Shown here piece after piece: positions 55,601-64,000 of a stretch of 64,000 nucleotides of DNA (position 1 is the stretch's first letter; each line of letters starts with the position of its first letter). The notes under the pieces are model-generated. The model was not told the origin of the DNA and ran no database searches. It worked only from the letters and a program-made list of their open reading frames with translations. Both the position numbers and the translations under genes were made by a program. The DNA is taken from NCBI RefSeq assembly GCF_963677945.1, contig NZ_OY782578.1, forward strand, positions 4,183,258 through 4,247,257, read 5' to 3'. This DNA is from an uncultured Bacteroides sp. GTDB taxonomy: Bacteria > Bacteroidota > Bacteroidia > Bacteroidales > Bacteroidaceae.

Positions 55601-56993
55601 AATGAAGCTCCGCATTCAGCATACAGATATTGTTAAGTTCACGGAAGAGGTCACCCATTGCTTTGAAGCACTTGCCACAGAGCGTCACATAAATCTTACG
55701 TTCACTTCCCAACCGGTGGTCTGCCACATCTGGATTGACACGGACCAGATGGAAAAAATCATCTTCAACCTGCTGTCCAACGCATTCAAATACACACCCA
55801 ACGGGAAAAAGATAAATGTCTGCCTGTCGGAAAGCAATGATTCGGTAACCATCCGCATCACCGACCAGGGCATAGGCATTCCGAAAGAGAAACAAAAAAC
55901 TATTTTCAACCGCTTCGAGAATCTGGTGCAGAACAATATACACAGCACGCTCAGCACAGGTATCGGACTCACATTGGCCAAAGAACTGGTAGCTATGCAC
56001 CATGGCGAAATTTCGGTAGAGAGCGAGTCGGGCAAAGGAAGCTGTTTCTCCATTCGTTTACTGAAAGGAATGGCACACTATCCGGCCGAGACTGAGTATA
56101 TATTATCTGATCTGCAGGAGGAAACAGAAACTGTCCACACATCAACAACCGAAGAAGAACCGTTCAGTTATGATGATACAGAAATGCAACTCATGCTTAT
56201 CGTAGAAGACAATCACGAGCTGAGAGCATTTATCAGACAAGTATTCGAGGGAAAATTCAGGCTGCTCGAAGCACAAAACGGAAGCGAAGGACTCAGCAAA
56301 GCATTCTCTTACCTGCCCGACATTATCATTACAGACATCATGATGCCGGTAATGGATGGCATGCAGATGCTTACCGAACTGAGAAACGACGAGCGCACAT
56401 CTCACATACCGGCTGTGGTTTTAACTGCCAAAGCCGATATGAACAGTATTCTCACTGGGGTGCAGACCGGTGCCGACGATTATATTGTAAAACCGTTCAG
56501 CGTAAATTATCTGGTGGTAAAAATAGAGAGCATCTTAAGTCAGCGGAAAAAGATGCAGGCGTTCTACAGTCATAACGTTAGCTGCACTCCTACCCAAAGT
56601 GAGCAGGACAATACCCCGAAAGAGGTCATCGCCTTACTGTCAGAAAAAGACAAAGAGTTCCTGAATAAGCTGTCTGCAATCATGGAAGAGCAGATGAACA
56701 ATCCCGATCTGAACGTAGATTACCTTGTGAGCTGTTTCAATCTGAGCCGCACCAATTTCTTCCACAAACTAAAATCACTGACAGGTCTTTCACCCATTCT
56801 GTACATCAAGGAAGTGCGGATGCAGAAAGCAGCTGCACTGGTAAGAGAAAAAGAAAATTCAATCGCAGAAGTTGCCTATATGGTAGGCTTCAGTGATCCT
56901 CACTATTTCAGTAAATGTTTCAAAGCCTTCTGGGGAGTGAATGCATCCGATTTCGCAAAAGAACAGGGAGATATTAATTCATCAAGCAATTAA
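52602..56993 (+). CDS. Hybrid two-component system sensor/regulator (HTCS)
   Basis: The 1463-residue one-protein signalling system has a signal peptide, a two-bladed periplasmic sensor of about 14 propeller repeats (pattern DxxGxLWxAT), a Y_Y_Y domain (about 780-880), a transmembrane helix (about 896-918), HisKA with phospho-acceptor His943 in FTNVSHELRTPLTL, HATPase (NLLSNAFKYT, DQGIGIP, STGIGL), a receiver with Asp1245 in TDIMMPVMDG, and a C-terminal AraC-type HTH. Such proteins sense oligosaccharides and activate the adjacent SusC/SusD operon. ATG 52602 fits the signal peptide; an earlier alternative start at 52542 adds 20 residues. It is divergent from SusC and cotranscribed with the esterase and GH3 genes. 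Confidence 0.95.
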   Translation: MKKLSNINAILFIMLSCLFMGTLTAIATNIPDKYSVTYFSSRNGVEDGLVNNIIQDHRGLLWFATWNGLYRFDGYVFKNYKSSIEDKKGLTNDRLLRINEDKYGYIWVLCYDSTGYRFNPGKEIFEHIEQGTGNKYKSIRVLPNGIVWLLQKDGSAIRATTNPQSFKLTLKTYSVGRRTLPCGKVQSVYMDPEQHEWILTDNGLYKLHNSILTTIIHGKSKKNGTVAFYSVARQNGELLFGANRGRVYKYALKGGKLKLMQLKTTARIISILKQQQKTIYITDRDGLFMSDSGNQPPLHFALNGVKNLKSKVIESAQITRNGLVWLTHSTSGVTLFDAHTRQFRFIEITDELGRPLNTESEFLTFEDKNGILWVHPKGGGFSYYDSRSKKLVPFNTTDKSIKWKSNDRCFAAFADKQGNLWMSTQLDRLKRISFFPDKFHILTPNTDDIELPENEIRALYIDNKKRIWTGARDNNVSIYDSQLKLIQRFKSGRVYAITQDREKNFWLSTKGQGLIKATENTPGKFQFKQYTYKAGEQYSLSSNNIYYTFQDSKKRIWIATYGGGLNLMQSMPDGSPCFINFRNRLKKYPIDRFYKVRHITEDKKGCIWISTTAGIIYFDGSFRKPEKITFHTIYREQSNVNSLSNNDVQMVKCMNNGKIFAITYGGGLNELIPTGSNSFTCKSFTQKNGLSSDIIYSMQEDKGGNLWLATGGGLVKFIATREQIQYPSEHIAFNVHFSEGVGTTNGNQIFFGTNKGVLHFTPERIHKISFVPRIFFTSVWVNNQEQNTKQNNDIITINHGYISHLTLPPNNHSLRIGFSALDMTNTEYIQYAYMLKGFDKTYRLTDNGREANYTNLPPGKYTFHIKSTNNEGVWVNNERILSIEVQPAFNETTFARLLYIFLSLAFIIGGVYIYTVFYKMKQQVKNEEYIAEQKLSFFTNVSHELRTPLTLITAPLELILTNEELPGRVKDSLTTMKKNSDRMQRLVGQILDISKLQENKMKLRIQHTDIVKFTEEVTHCFEALATERHINLTFTSQPVVCHIWIDTDQMEKIIFNLLSNAFKYTPNGKKINVCLSESNDSVTIRITDQGIGIPKEKQKTIFNRFENLVQNNIHSTLSTGIGLTLAKELVAMHHGEISVESESGKGSCFSIRLLKGMAHYPAETEYILSDLQEETETVHTSTTEEEPFSYDDTEMQLMLIVEDNHELRAFIRQVFEGKFRLLEAQNGSEGLSKAFSYLPDIIITDIMMPVMDGMQMLTELRNDERTSHIPAVVLTAKADMNSILTGVQTGADDYIVKPFSVNYLVVKIESILSQRKKMQAFYSHNVSCTPTQSEQDNTPKEVIALLSEKDKEFLNKLSAIMEEQMNNPDLNVDYLVSCFNLSRTNFFHKLKSLTGLSPILYIKEVRMQKAAALVREKENSIAEVAYMVGFSDPHYFSKCFKAFWGVNASDFAKEQGDINSSSN

Positions 56994-57004
56994 AAAATAG
57001 TACT

Positions 57005-58195
57005 ATGAAAAGATTAACGATTTTAGCTGCAGGACTACTGATGTGCGTAATGACCTTTGCACAACAAGCCCTTTGGGGAGGAACACAGGTTGTCTCTCCC
57101 GAGATTCACAACAACAACACTGTTACCTTCCGTCTGAAGGCGCCCAAAGCTGTAAAAGTACAGATTACGGGAGATTTTCTTCCTACACAGAAATTCAAGA
57201 CTCCCTTCGGAGAAGCTGATGGCCCGGGAGTTGCCGATTTAACTGAAGGTAAAGATGGAATCTGGGAATACACAACTAATCCATTGAAACCTGAACTTTA
57301 CGGTTATTCGTTTATAGTAGACGGACTGAAAACTACCGATCCCGGTAATGTTTATCTTATCCGTGATGTGGCTACACTTACCAATGTATTCATCATCGGT
57401 GGAGAACGTGCGGATTTATATAAAGTAAACAAAGTTCCTCACGGAACCGTGTCCCGCATCTGGTACAACAGTCCCACGCTGGGCATGGAGCGTCGCATGA
57501 CCGTTTACACCCCTGCCGGATACGAAACCAGTGGAAAGCGTTATCCTGTCTTTTACCTGTTACACGGTATGGGTGGCGACGAAGAAGCCTGGATTTCTCT
57601 GGGACGCACCGCGCAGATTCTTGACAATCTCATTGCACAAGGTAAAGCAAAACCCATGATTGTAGTCATGACCAACGGCAATGCCGCTCAGGAAGCAGCC
57701 CCGGGAGAATCTTCACTCGGCATGGTTCCTCCGACTTTTCAATTACCTAAAACCATGGAAGGTACTTTCGAGAGTGCATTCCCCGATGTGGTAAAATTCG
57801 TCGATAACAACTATCGCACCATTAAAAGTAAATCGGGTCGTGCCATTGCAGGTCTTTCAATGGGAGGTTTCCACTCCATGCATATCTCCAAGCAATACCC
57901 CGACCTGTTCAATTATGTAGGTCTGTTCTCTGCAGCCATCGTGCCAAACAAGGATGTAACTTCACCTGTTTACCAAGATCTCGAAGGCAAACTAAAAGTT
58001 CAGTTCTCCAAAAAACCGACTCTTTACTGGATCGGCATTGGTAAAACCGACTTTCTCTATAAAGCCAACGAAGATTATCGCAAGCTTCTGGACGAAAAAG
58101 GATATAAGTATACTTATTACGAAACAGGCGAAGGACATATATGGAAAAACTGGCGCATCTATCTTACAGAATTTACACCTTTATTATTCAGATAA
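57005..58195 (+). CDS. CE1-type esterase with N-terminal E-set domain
   Basis: The 396-residue protein has a signal peptide (about 1-19). Residues about 30-125 are an immunoglobulin-like E-set (CBM48-like) module. The alpha/beta hydrolase follows: YLLHGMGGDEEAW, GLSMGGFHS with nucleophile Ser285, GKTDFLY with the probable acid, and ETGEGHIWKNW with the histidine. This is the layout of Bacteroides feruloyl or acetyl-xylan esterases. It would remove ester groups that block GH43 and GH3. It begins 11 bp after the sensor gene. Confidence 0.9.
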   Translation: MKRLTILAAGLLMCVMTFAQQALWGGTQVVSPEIHNNNTVTFRLKAPKAVKVQITGDFLPTQKFKTPFGEADGPGVADLTEGKDGIWEYTTNPLKPELYGYSFIVDGLKTTDPGNVYLIRDVATLTNVFIIGGERADLYKVNKVPHGTVSRIWYNSPTLGMERRMTVYTPAGYETSGKRYPVFYLLHGMGGDEEAWISLGRTAQILDNLIAQGKAKPMIVVMTNGNAAQEAAPGESSLGMVPPTFQLPKTMEGTFESAFPDVVKFVDNNYRTIKSKSGRAIAGLSMGGFHSMHISKQYPDLFNYVGLFSAAIVPNKDVTSPVYQDLEGKLKVQFSKKPTLYWIGIGKTDFLYKANEDYRKLLDEKGYKYTYYETGEGHIWKNWRIYLTEFTPLLFR

Positions 58196-58213
58196 TCTAT
58201 TAAAATCAATATC

Positions 58214-60694
58214 ATGAAAAAAATTCTCTTTTCACTGCTTGCTGCCGGGAGCATCCTCACTGCATCGGCACAAACTGTTAAACCCGCTATACCCCGGGAT
58301 CCGAAGATTGAGCAGCAAATAGAAACGTTGCTGAAGAAAATGACTCTTGAGGAGAAAATTGGTCAGATGACCGAGCTCACTATTGATATTCTGGCAAAAC
58401 GGACTAATCCGTTCGAAGGAATGAATCTGCAGAATCCCAAAGTAGACGATCTGAAAAAGATTCTGAAGAAATATAATCTGGAGAAAAAGTTCGACTTGTC
58501 CAAAAGCATGCCCGACAAAGAAAACATGATGAGAATCTATATGGCCATCATGGAGATAGAGAATAAAAAAGGGTTCCAGATTGATGAAGCTTTGCTGGAC
58601 AGTGTGATAAGTAAGTATAAGGTTGGCTCTATCCTGAATGTACCTAACAGCATTGCGCAGACAAAAGAAGGCTGGGAAGCTATTATCCGGAAAATACAGG
58701 ATAAATCGATGAAAGTTATCGGCATTCCCTGCATCTATGGTGTAGACCAGATTCATGGCACAACTTATACTCAGGGAGGTACTTTCTTCCCGCAAGGTAT
58801 CAACATGGCGGCTACGTTCAACCGCTCACTGGTGCGCGAAGGCTCACGCATATCTGCCTACGAAACCAAGGCCGGAAGTATTCCATGGACCTACGCTCCT
58901 GTTCTCGACCTCGGACGTGATGCCCGCTGGCCGCGCATGTGGGAAAATTACGGAGAAGATTGCTATGTAAACGCCGAAATGGGTCGCGAATCTATCCTGG
59001 GTTTCCAGGGTGAAGATCCAAACCATATCGATAATAACCACGTTGCTGCCTGCTTAAAGCACTACATGGGTTACGGTGTTCCTGTTTCCGGAAAGGACCG
59101 CACACCATCGTCCATTACTCTGCAGGATATGCGCGAGAAACACTTCGCTCCTTTTCTGGAAGGTATCAAGGCGGGTGCGCTGTCCGTCATGGTCAATTCG
59201 GCAAGTAACAACGGTCTGCCTTTCCATGCCAACTACGAACTGCTCACAAAATGGCTGAAGGAAGATCTTCAATGGGACGGAATGATTGTAACCGACTGGG
59301 CCGATATCAACAACCTTTATTCTCGTGATAAGATTGCATCCAGCAAAAAAGAGGCTATCAAGCTGGCTATCAACGCCGGTATAGATATGTCCATGGTACC
59401 TTACGAATGGAGCTTCTGTACTTACCTCAAAGAGCTTGTACAGGAAAACGAAGTACCTATGAGTCGCATTGACGATGCTGTACGCCGCGTTCTGCGTATG
59501 AAGTACCGTCTGGGACTGTTCGACAAACCTGTTTATAACAATAAAGATTTTCCTTTGTTCGGAAGTAAAGAGCATGCTGATGCTGCCTTGCAGGCTGCTC
59601 AGGAATCGCTTGTTTTATTAAAAAACACTGATCGTATTTTACCTTTAAGCACTGGAAAAAAATTATTGGTAACCGGACCAAATGCAAATTCCATGCGCAC
59701 GCTCAACGGAGGATGGTCGTACTCCTGGCAGGGTGATAAAGCGGATATGTGTGCCACTCAGTACAACACCATCCTCGAATCACTCAGCAACAAGTTTGGT
59801 AAGGATCAGGTTATCTACGAACCGGGAGTAACTTACAAACAGGGTGGTCTCTATTGGGAAGAAAATGTTCTCGAAATAGATAAGGCTGTTGCAAGTGCTG
59901 CCAATGCCGATTATATCATTGCTTGCATCGGCGAGAATTCCTATTGCGAAACTCCGGGAAACCTCACTAATCTAACTCTTTCAAAGAATCAGTTCGACCT
60001 TGTTAAGGCGCTTGCCAAGACTGGCAAACCGGTTATTCTCATCCTGAACGAAGGTCGTCCACGCATCTTAAACGAAATTGAGCCTCTCACAAAAGCTGTG
60101 GTAAACATCATGTTGCCGGGTAACTATGGTGCCGATGCTCTGGCAAACCTCTTAACCGGTGATGTTAATTTCAGCGGAAAGATGCCTTATACTTATCCAA
60201 AGGATATCAATTCATTGTTTACTTATGACTATAAGCCTTGTGAGGACCTCGACAAAATGGAAGGTGCTTACAATTACGATGCGGTGATATCTGTTCAATG
60301 GCCTTTCGGGTATGGATTGAGCTACACTACCTTTAGTTATAGCAACCTGAAGGCGGACAAATCCTCTTTTACTGCTGATGATGTGCTGACTTTCAGTGTG
60401 GATGTTACAAATACCGGTAAGTATGCAGGTAAGGAAAGTGTACTGTTGTTCAGCAGTGACCTCGTTGCTTCTCTTACTCCGGATATCCGCCGATTGCGTG
60501 CTTTCGATAAGGTTGATCTGCAACCCGGTGAGACTAAAACGGTTTCTTTCAAGGTAAAAGCTTCTGATCTGGCTTTTGTTGGTTATGATGGTAAGTGGAT
60601 TCTTGAGAAAGGTGATTTCCGTATTCAAACCGGTAATCAGACGTTGACTGTTTCTTGTCGTGAGAGTCAGAAGTGGGACACTCCTAATAAATAA
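58214..60694 (+). CDS. GH3 beta-glucosidase/xylosidase-like enzyme
   Basis: The 826-residue protein has a signal peptide (about 1-19) and a three-domain GH3: TIM barrel with KHYMGYG and nucleophile Asp361 in MIVTDWADI, alpha/beta sandwich starting [11 protein letters not shown], and a C-terminal FnIII-like domain (about 700-800; [22 protein letters not shown]). An insertion of about 90 residues lies near the start, before [12 protein letters not shown]. It releases glucose or xylose from beta-linked oligosaccharides. It starts 18 bp after the esterase gene and ends the plus-strand unit. Confidence 0.93.
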   Translation: MKKILFSLLAAGSILTASAQTVKPAIPRDPKIEQQIETLLKKMTLEEKIGQMTELTIDILAKRTNPFEGMNLQNPKVDDLKKILKKYNLEKKFDLSKSMPDKENMMRIYMAIMEIENKKGFQIDEALLDSVISKYKVGSILNVPNSIAQTKEGWEAIIRKIQDKSMKVIGIPCIYGVDQIHGTTYTQGGTFFPQGINMAATFNRSLVREGSRISAYETKAGSIPWTYAPVLDLGRDARWPRMWENYGEDCYVNAEMGRESILGFQGEDPNHIDNNHVAACLKHYMGYGVPVSGKDRTPSSITLQDMREKHFAPFLEGIKAGALSVMVNSASNNGLPFHANYELLTKWLKEDLQWDGMIVTDWADINNLYSRDKIASSKKEAIKLAINAGIDMSMVPYEWSFCTYLKELVQENEVPMSRIDDAVRRVLRMKYRLGLFDKPVYNNKDFPLFGSKEHADAALQAAQESLVLLKNTDRILPLSTGKKLLVTGPNANSMRTLNGGWSYSWQGDKADMCATQYNTILESLSNKFGKDQVIYEPGVTYKQGGLYWEENVLEIDKAVASAANADYIIACIGENSYCETPGNLTNLTLSKNQFDLVKALAKTGKPVILILNEGRPRILNEIEPLTKAVVNIMLPGNYGADALANLLTGDVNFSGKMPYTYPKDINSLFTYDYKPCEDLDKMEGAYNYDAVISVQWPFGYGLSYTTFSYSNLKADKSSFTADDVLTFSVDVTNTGKYAGKESVLLFSSDLVASLTPDIRRLRAFDKVDLQPGETKTVSFKVKASDLAFVGYDGKWILEKGDFRIQTGNQTLTVSCRESQKWDTPNK

Positions 60695-60887
60695 CTGTCC
60701 TTTTCTTTTCCCTTGACGAAAAAGAAACAAAAAATCAAGGCTGCACGAATTTTACTAAAATAAGGGAATGTAGAGCTAAAGAAAAAGAACTCGCTGCGCT
60801 CAAACAGCTTTTTCTTTTTAACGCTCCACACGCCCTTATTTCTTAACGTAAAATTCATGAGGCCGGTCCTTTTTTCCGCTCGGCTGC

Positions 60888-61042
60888 GCCATTGCTCACT
60901 GCTGTTTTGGAACGGAGTAGCCTTTGCTTCGCTCGGCTTGTCACTTCGTTACTGTTTTTTGCTTGGCTGCATCTATTGCGGCAACTATACCAATCCGAGT
61001 GAAACAAAGGCTATACACTCCAAAAACCAACCGAGTGATGGC
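60888..61042. repeat. Long imperfect inverted repeat
   Basis: The left arm (60888-60940) and right arm (60991-61042) are imperfect reverse complements of about 52 bp; both contain TAGCCTTTG followed by a TTCxCTCGG-type word. The adjacent 60700-60870 also has a smaller hairpin. I see no supported gene in the spacer 60695-61236 apart from the capE remnant. Confidence 0.5.
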
Positions 61043-61133
61043 AATAGCTACTTTTTCCATCATCGCATTTAATATTCCCATTACATTAATTGGATAACAA
61101 ACTTATTTTTGAAAAAACCACCATATTTTTCAC
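61037..61133 (-). pseudogene. Decayed fragment of a capE-like gene
   Basis: Minus-strand DNA matches an internal part of capE (36530-36628 in this window) with scattered changes. Reading in two frames gives VKNMVVFS and then CYPINVMGILNAMMEKVAIA, against VKNIVVLS and CYPINAMGISKAMMEKVAIA in intact CapE. At least one frameshift separates the parts, and nothing before or after matches, so it is a remnant. It may show that a polysaccharide locus once lay here, or that recombination moved a fragment. Confidence 0.75.
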
Positions 61134-61145
61134 TCATTTTTAACA

Positions 61146-61188
61146 AAAAAAGGACCAACTTTTGTTATAAAACAAAAGTTGGTCTTTT
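61146..61188. terminator. Strong rho-independent terminator after fimbrillin cluster
   Basis: GACCAACTTTTGTT (61153-61166) and AACAAAAGTTGGTC (61171-61184) form a perfect 14-bp stem with a 4-nt loop. T-runs on both sides allow function on both strands; on minus it follows the gene at 61237-62211. Confidence 0.9.
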
Positions 61189-61236
61189 AGGTATTGATCA
61201 ACCCACTTTGAAAGAATTTACTTTTTTATCAATTTA

Positions 61237-62211
61237 TTATTCAGTTTCAATATCCTGACTACCTCCATCTGTCCATGGTGTAGCGGTAAATCCACCTGCA
61301 GTAACCACCTCTTTGCCAACAGTAAGGGTAAGGTTATACTGGGTATCGCCGTTGAGCGTTATGCCCGAGGTATTGAACCATGTATAAGTTTTACCATTTA
61401 TTACAAATTCTACGCTAAAAAAGCCTGCTCCTACTGTCTGAGGAATAAGGATACATTCATATTTGGCTTCTGCTTGCTGGGTGTCACCTGCTCCTGCGGT
61501 ATAAGTTGTAGTAAAAGGTACAACGCTAATAGTGGCTCCGAAATTTCTAAGTTCATTGGTGTTTAAATTCCAGTCTGGTGAATTCTTGGTACCAATCACT
61601 TTTACGGATGCAATAGGATTGGTAGTAGTTCCAGGAACTTTATTAAACTCTGTACCAAGCTTCACTGTAAGATTCAGTTTAGAGAAACGGTGATTTAAGT
61701 TGACAGACAATTTACCGTTTACAAGATCTGTGGATGGATCCACCTCTTTAGGAGCCATATAAAGTACATCGCTTCGTTTAAGTTCATACTCACTGCTTTG
61801 ATCATCTGGAATCGAAGCCCAAAAAATTGAGTTCCAATCTGCTGGGTGTATCAGGGTACCATTGAAACCTACAGCTGTTACTTTTACCTTTTGTGAGTTG
61901 TTTTGCCAAAGCATAGTCTGTAGAGAGGTTTTATCGTACGTATAGCTTACCCATGCACCATTTTCCTTCTCCATCCAGGCAAAATAGCTGTAGGTTGCGT
62001 TGTTTTCGTTTACTATACGCAGATGAAATCTGTTAAGATCATCAGTGGTCATTCCGGCACGAGTTTGCGGTTGGTTCACATTAGTGATTACGCGAATCAT
62101 GTTGTCAGCAGGAAAACTGTTGGTTTCGGGTGCCGACTCTTCATTTTGACTGCATGCTGAGATGAGCAACGCAGTGGTTGCCAATGTCATTATATATTTA
62201 ATTGATTTCAT
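61237..62211 (-). CDS. Fimbrillin-family lipoprotein
   Basis: The 324-residue protein has a lipoprotein signal (ISAC, Cys20) and then PQTRAG near residue 50, the protease-maturation-type start seen in Bacteroidetes fimbrillins (Mfa-like). The middle has VNLNHRFSKLNLTVKLG, a hallmark strand pattern of the family, and the end a repeated beta-strand QYNLTLTVGKE followed by ATPWTDGG. These proteins make type V pili or surface adhesins. It is the last of three related genes; gaps to its upstream neighbour are 85 bp. Confidence 0.85.
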   Translation of the reverse strand: MKSIKYIMTLATTALLISACSQNEESAPETNSFPADNMIRVITNVNQPQTRAGMTTDDLNRFHLRIVNENNATYSYFAWMEKENGAWVSYTYDKTSLQTMLWQNNSQKVKVTAVGFNGTLIHPADWNSIFWASIPDDQSSEYELKRSDVLYMAPKEVDPSTDLVNGKLSVNLNHRFSKLNLTVKLGTEFNKVPGTTTNPIASVKVIGTKNSPDWNLNTNELRNFGATISVVPFTTTYTAGAGDTQQAEAKYECILIPQTVGAGFFSVEFVINGKTYTWFNTSGITLNGDTQYNLTLTVGKEVVTAGGFTATPWTDGGSQDIETE

Positions 62212-62296
62212 TATAATTTTCTATTTTCAGTTTACTATTTTATTAATTGCACTATTTGGAAACTAATCGTTATTATCATTACATGATTATTCAGGG

Positions 62297-63181
62297 TTAA
62301 GAAATCTCTCCGGCACTTCCTCCGGGAATAGTTTCGGAGTTCGTCCAGTCAGAAACCGTTACGCTTTCTATCTCTATCTTCTCCTTGCCCACACGCAGGT
62401 TGTAGGTATAGCTCTTACCATTTTCGCCGTCATTCAGAATAGCCGTGCGCATTTCCTTATTGCCCACTTTAAGACTGATGTACTGATACCTCATATTTTT
62501 ACCTCTCAATAGCGTATAAGTACTGCCCACACTACCATCGCCCTGTGGATAGGGAATATAGTCGGTGTAAGTAGTGGCAGGGGTTGTTTGAGGTACAGCA
62601 TCACTCTGATCCACAATCTTTACATCTGTAACCTTAGCATCGGCGGCAAACTCAGGATTGAAGCCTGCAATCTTCACCACAAGTCGGCTGGTCAAGCGTT
62701 GCATGGCAAAGTTAAGAACCTGGCCTTTGGTGGCACCGCTGATAGCTGCAGTCATCCAGTCACACTTCGCAATCTTTTCCAAAGTAGATTGGTCTATCTC
62801 TACGCTGCCAATGGTCGCCCCAGATTCAACAGCAGGATAAACAGCTTCAAAGAACATATTATCTATTTTCCAGGTAAGGAACTTTCCATCTTTCGGGGTC
62901 CATTTCTCTCCATCATACTTATAAATAACACTGACAGGATTAGGATCGTTCTCACTTGTTTCGGCAGCAACTGTAATTTCGTCACCTACATTAAATTTAG
63001 CCTGTTCGTCAATATTTCCTACGGGATTAGAGCGTGTTTCGGCAAAGAGATTGCCCACAGTGGCATTGATTCGTACTGCATCGGCAGAGAGGTTTTCCGT
63101 CTGGAGTACCTCGTCTTTACTGCAAGCAGTCAGCCCTAAGGTGAGGACTGCCGCTGCGAAAATAAATGATTTGTAATTCAT
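62297..63181 (-). CDS. Fimbrillin-family lipoprotein
   Basis: The 294-residue protein has a lipoprotein signal (LTAC, Cys20). FAETRSNPVG near 50 resembles the cleavage region, followed by FNVGDEITVAA, LNFAMQRLTSRLVVKIAG in the middle and SYTYNLRVGKEKIEIESVTVSDW at the end. The ending is shared with the next gene. It likely encodes a pilus subunit or tip protein. It is 34 bp downstream of the third fimbrillin gene. Confidence 0.85.
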   Translation of the reverse strand: MNYKSFIFAAAVLTLGLTACSKDEVLQTENLSADAVRINATVGNLFAETRSNPVGNIDEQAKFNVGDEITVAAETSENDPNPVSVIYKYDGEKWTPKDGKFLTWKIDNMFFEAVYPAVESGATIGSVEIDQSTLEKIAKCDWMTAAISGATKGQVLNFAMQRLTSRLVVKIAGFNPEFAADAKVTDVKIVDQSDAVPQTTPATTYTDYIPYPQGDGSVGSTYTLLRGKNMRYQYISLKVGNKEMRTAILNDGENGKSYTYNLRVGKEKIEIESVTVSDWTNSETIPGGSAGEIS

Positions 63182-63215
63182 ATTACTGTTTTTTTGTATT
63201 ACTTAATAATCTTAA

Positions 63216-64000
63216 TTAATCAACGGCCTCACCGCCTTCAATAGGTTGAGTATTTTCCCAATCATTAATGGTTACCTGATCCAGTTCAATGCGGTTACGT
63301 CCCACAATAAGTTTCACAGTCTGCACCTTACCTTTGCTCAGCATAAGAGGTTGAGGATGAGTGTACACATAGCTTTTACCGTCAATAAGAACGGTAATTT
63401 TCTGCAACTCCTGAGGGATTACTACCGAGGCATATTGCTGTGTGGTCCCTACTGCAGGAAGAGCAAAAGAAGTAAAGTCTCCTGTAGGAGTAATAACTCC
63501 TGTGAGGTAATTTATTGTACCGGCATTTTTGGCTCCCGTGCTTACAGAAGTCACTGTTGGCGTACCGTCAAATTCGTTACGGAACGCTAATTCCACAATG
63601 AGTTTAGACATTACATGGTCAAATTTTAGCGATACAGGATTGTTAGATGCAGTAAGTCCTTGTTTCTGATCACCCGTATTCACAGCCACCAGCAGATCGC
63701 TTTCTGTCTGTTTAGCAGGGTCAACATTAACAGCATCAGCAGTAAAATCGGTAACAGTGCGCACGGGATACATACTCAGGAAATAGTGCGGGGTAATCAT
63801 ATCTGTCCACTTCATCATCGATTGTGCCGACCACTTGCTACCTGAGAGCGTATTTACAGCATTGTTCACTACAAGTGCCCCTGTATTTACAGCATCAGGA
63901 GTATCAGTCCATGCATAAACACTTATTTTGTCACCATCTTCAAATGCAGATGTATTGCCATTGTTTACAACACGCGTCATAGCACCAATGCTTGTGCTTA
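63216..64000 (-). CDS. Fimbrillin-family protein, 5' end outside window
   Basis: The frame is open to the right edge (261 codons seen), and residues STSIGAM precede the first in-window Met, so the true start is beyond the edge. Visible are the TR maturation-type site, FEDGDKISVYAWTD, SLKFDHVMSKLIVELAF and the C-terminal IELDQVTINDW, all as in its neighbours. The N-terminal signal sequence is not visible. Confidence 0.83.
   Translation of the reverse strand, partial: STSIGAMTRVVNNGNTSAFEDGDKISVYAWTDTPDAVNTGALVVNNAVNTLSGSKWSAQSMMKWTDMITPHYFLSMYPVRTVTDFTADAVNVDPAKQTESDLLVAVNTGDQKQGLTASNNPVSLKFDHVMSKLIVELAFRNEFDGTPTVTSVSTGAKNAGTINYLTGVITPTGDFTSFALPAVGTTQQYASVVIPQELQKITVLIDGKSYVYTHPQPLMLSKGKVQTVKLIVGRNRIELDQVTINDWENTQPIEGGEAVD

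Noticed and set aside
60667..60858. Small minus-strand hypothetical protein after GH3
   Set aside because: Overlaps the GH3 end and repeat-like sequence; composition is low complexity with many Phe and Lys.

Overview
The window looks like a chromosomal segment of Bacteroides or a close relative. The evidence is SusC/SusD pairs, a one-polypeptide hybrid two-component sensor with a propeller domain, fimbrillin-type lipoproteins, many lipoprotein signals, moderate-to-low GC, and several matches to the Bacteroidetes -7 promoter element TAnnTTTG. No rRNA, tRNA or CRISPR array was recognised.

Layout. (1) 1-6421, minus strand: a secreted glycan-degradation operon reading CBM9-like protein, Tat-exported TIM-barrel protein, GH92 alpha-mannosidase, then a GH2 enzyme cut by the window edge. 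GC content changes sharply inside the GH92 gene. (2) 6904-6983: four-unit palindromic array with a 22-bp period. (3) 7027-8913: group II intron with its reverse transcriptase/maturase. (4) 9232-10774: a RhaM-type mutarotase and a WecA/MraY-family initiating sugar-phosphate transferase. (5) 11039-19860: a compact six-gene operon that is the most interesting part of the window. It encodes a VWA-like lipoprotein, a three-helix membrane protein, a tubulin/FtsZ-superfamily protein, a 1177-residue actin/Hsp70-fold ATPase, a MotA/ExbB/ZorA-like membrane protein with a long coiled coil, and an OmpA/MotB/ZorB-like protein whose transmembrane helix has no acidic residue. I read it as an envelope-spanning machine combining two cytoskeletal NTPases with a motor-like membrane pair. 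Its function is unknown. (6) 20238-20325: a second 22-bp-period array with an unrelated core. (7) 20490-22337: lipoprotein and Wzi-like outer-membrane protein. (8) 22410-39054, minus strand: a surface polysaccharide operon with genes for UDP-L-FucNAc (CapE, CapF, 2-epimerase), a dTDP-3-amino-3,6-dideoxyhexose (two FdtA-like proteins, FdtB-like aminotransferase, acetyltransferases), acylation (acyl carrier protein, acyltransferase-3), Wzx, Wzy and five glycosyltransferases. One glycosyltransferase gene carries a 10-G run, and CapE has a duplicated C-terminal module. (9) 39377-43779: two paralogous GH16 lipoproteins bracketing a BspA-type leucine-rich-repeat protein and a fucosyltransferase-like protein. 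(10) 44457-60694: a polysaccharide utilization locus. SusC, SusD, GH43 and GH28 lie on minus; the hybrid sensor, a CE1-type esterase and a GH3 lie on plus. Its SusC is interrupted by one in-frame TAG where TGG (Trp) is expected. (11) 60695-61236: repeat-rich spacer with a decayed 97-bp capE fragment. (12) 61237-64000: three fimbrillin-family genes, the last cut by the window edge.

How the genes work together. The GH/SusCD/sensor loci capture and depolymerise plant- or host-type glycans. The capsule-type locus builds a surface polymer from deoxyaminosugars, probably started by the WecA-like enzyme and perhaps anchored or assembled with the Wzi-like protein. The six-gene cytoskeletal/motor operon lies between those last two functions. 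All functional names come from motif recognition by eye; no database search was run.
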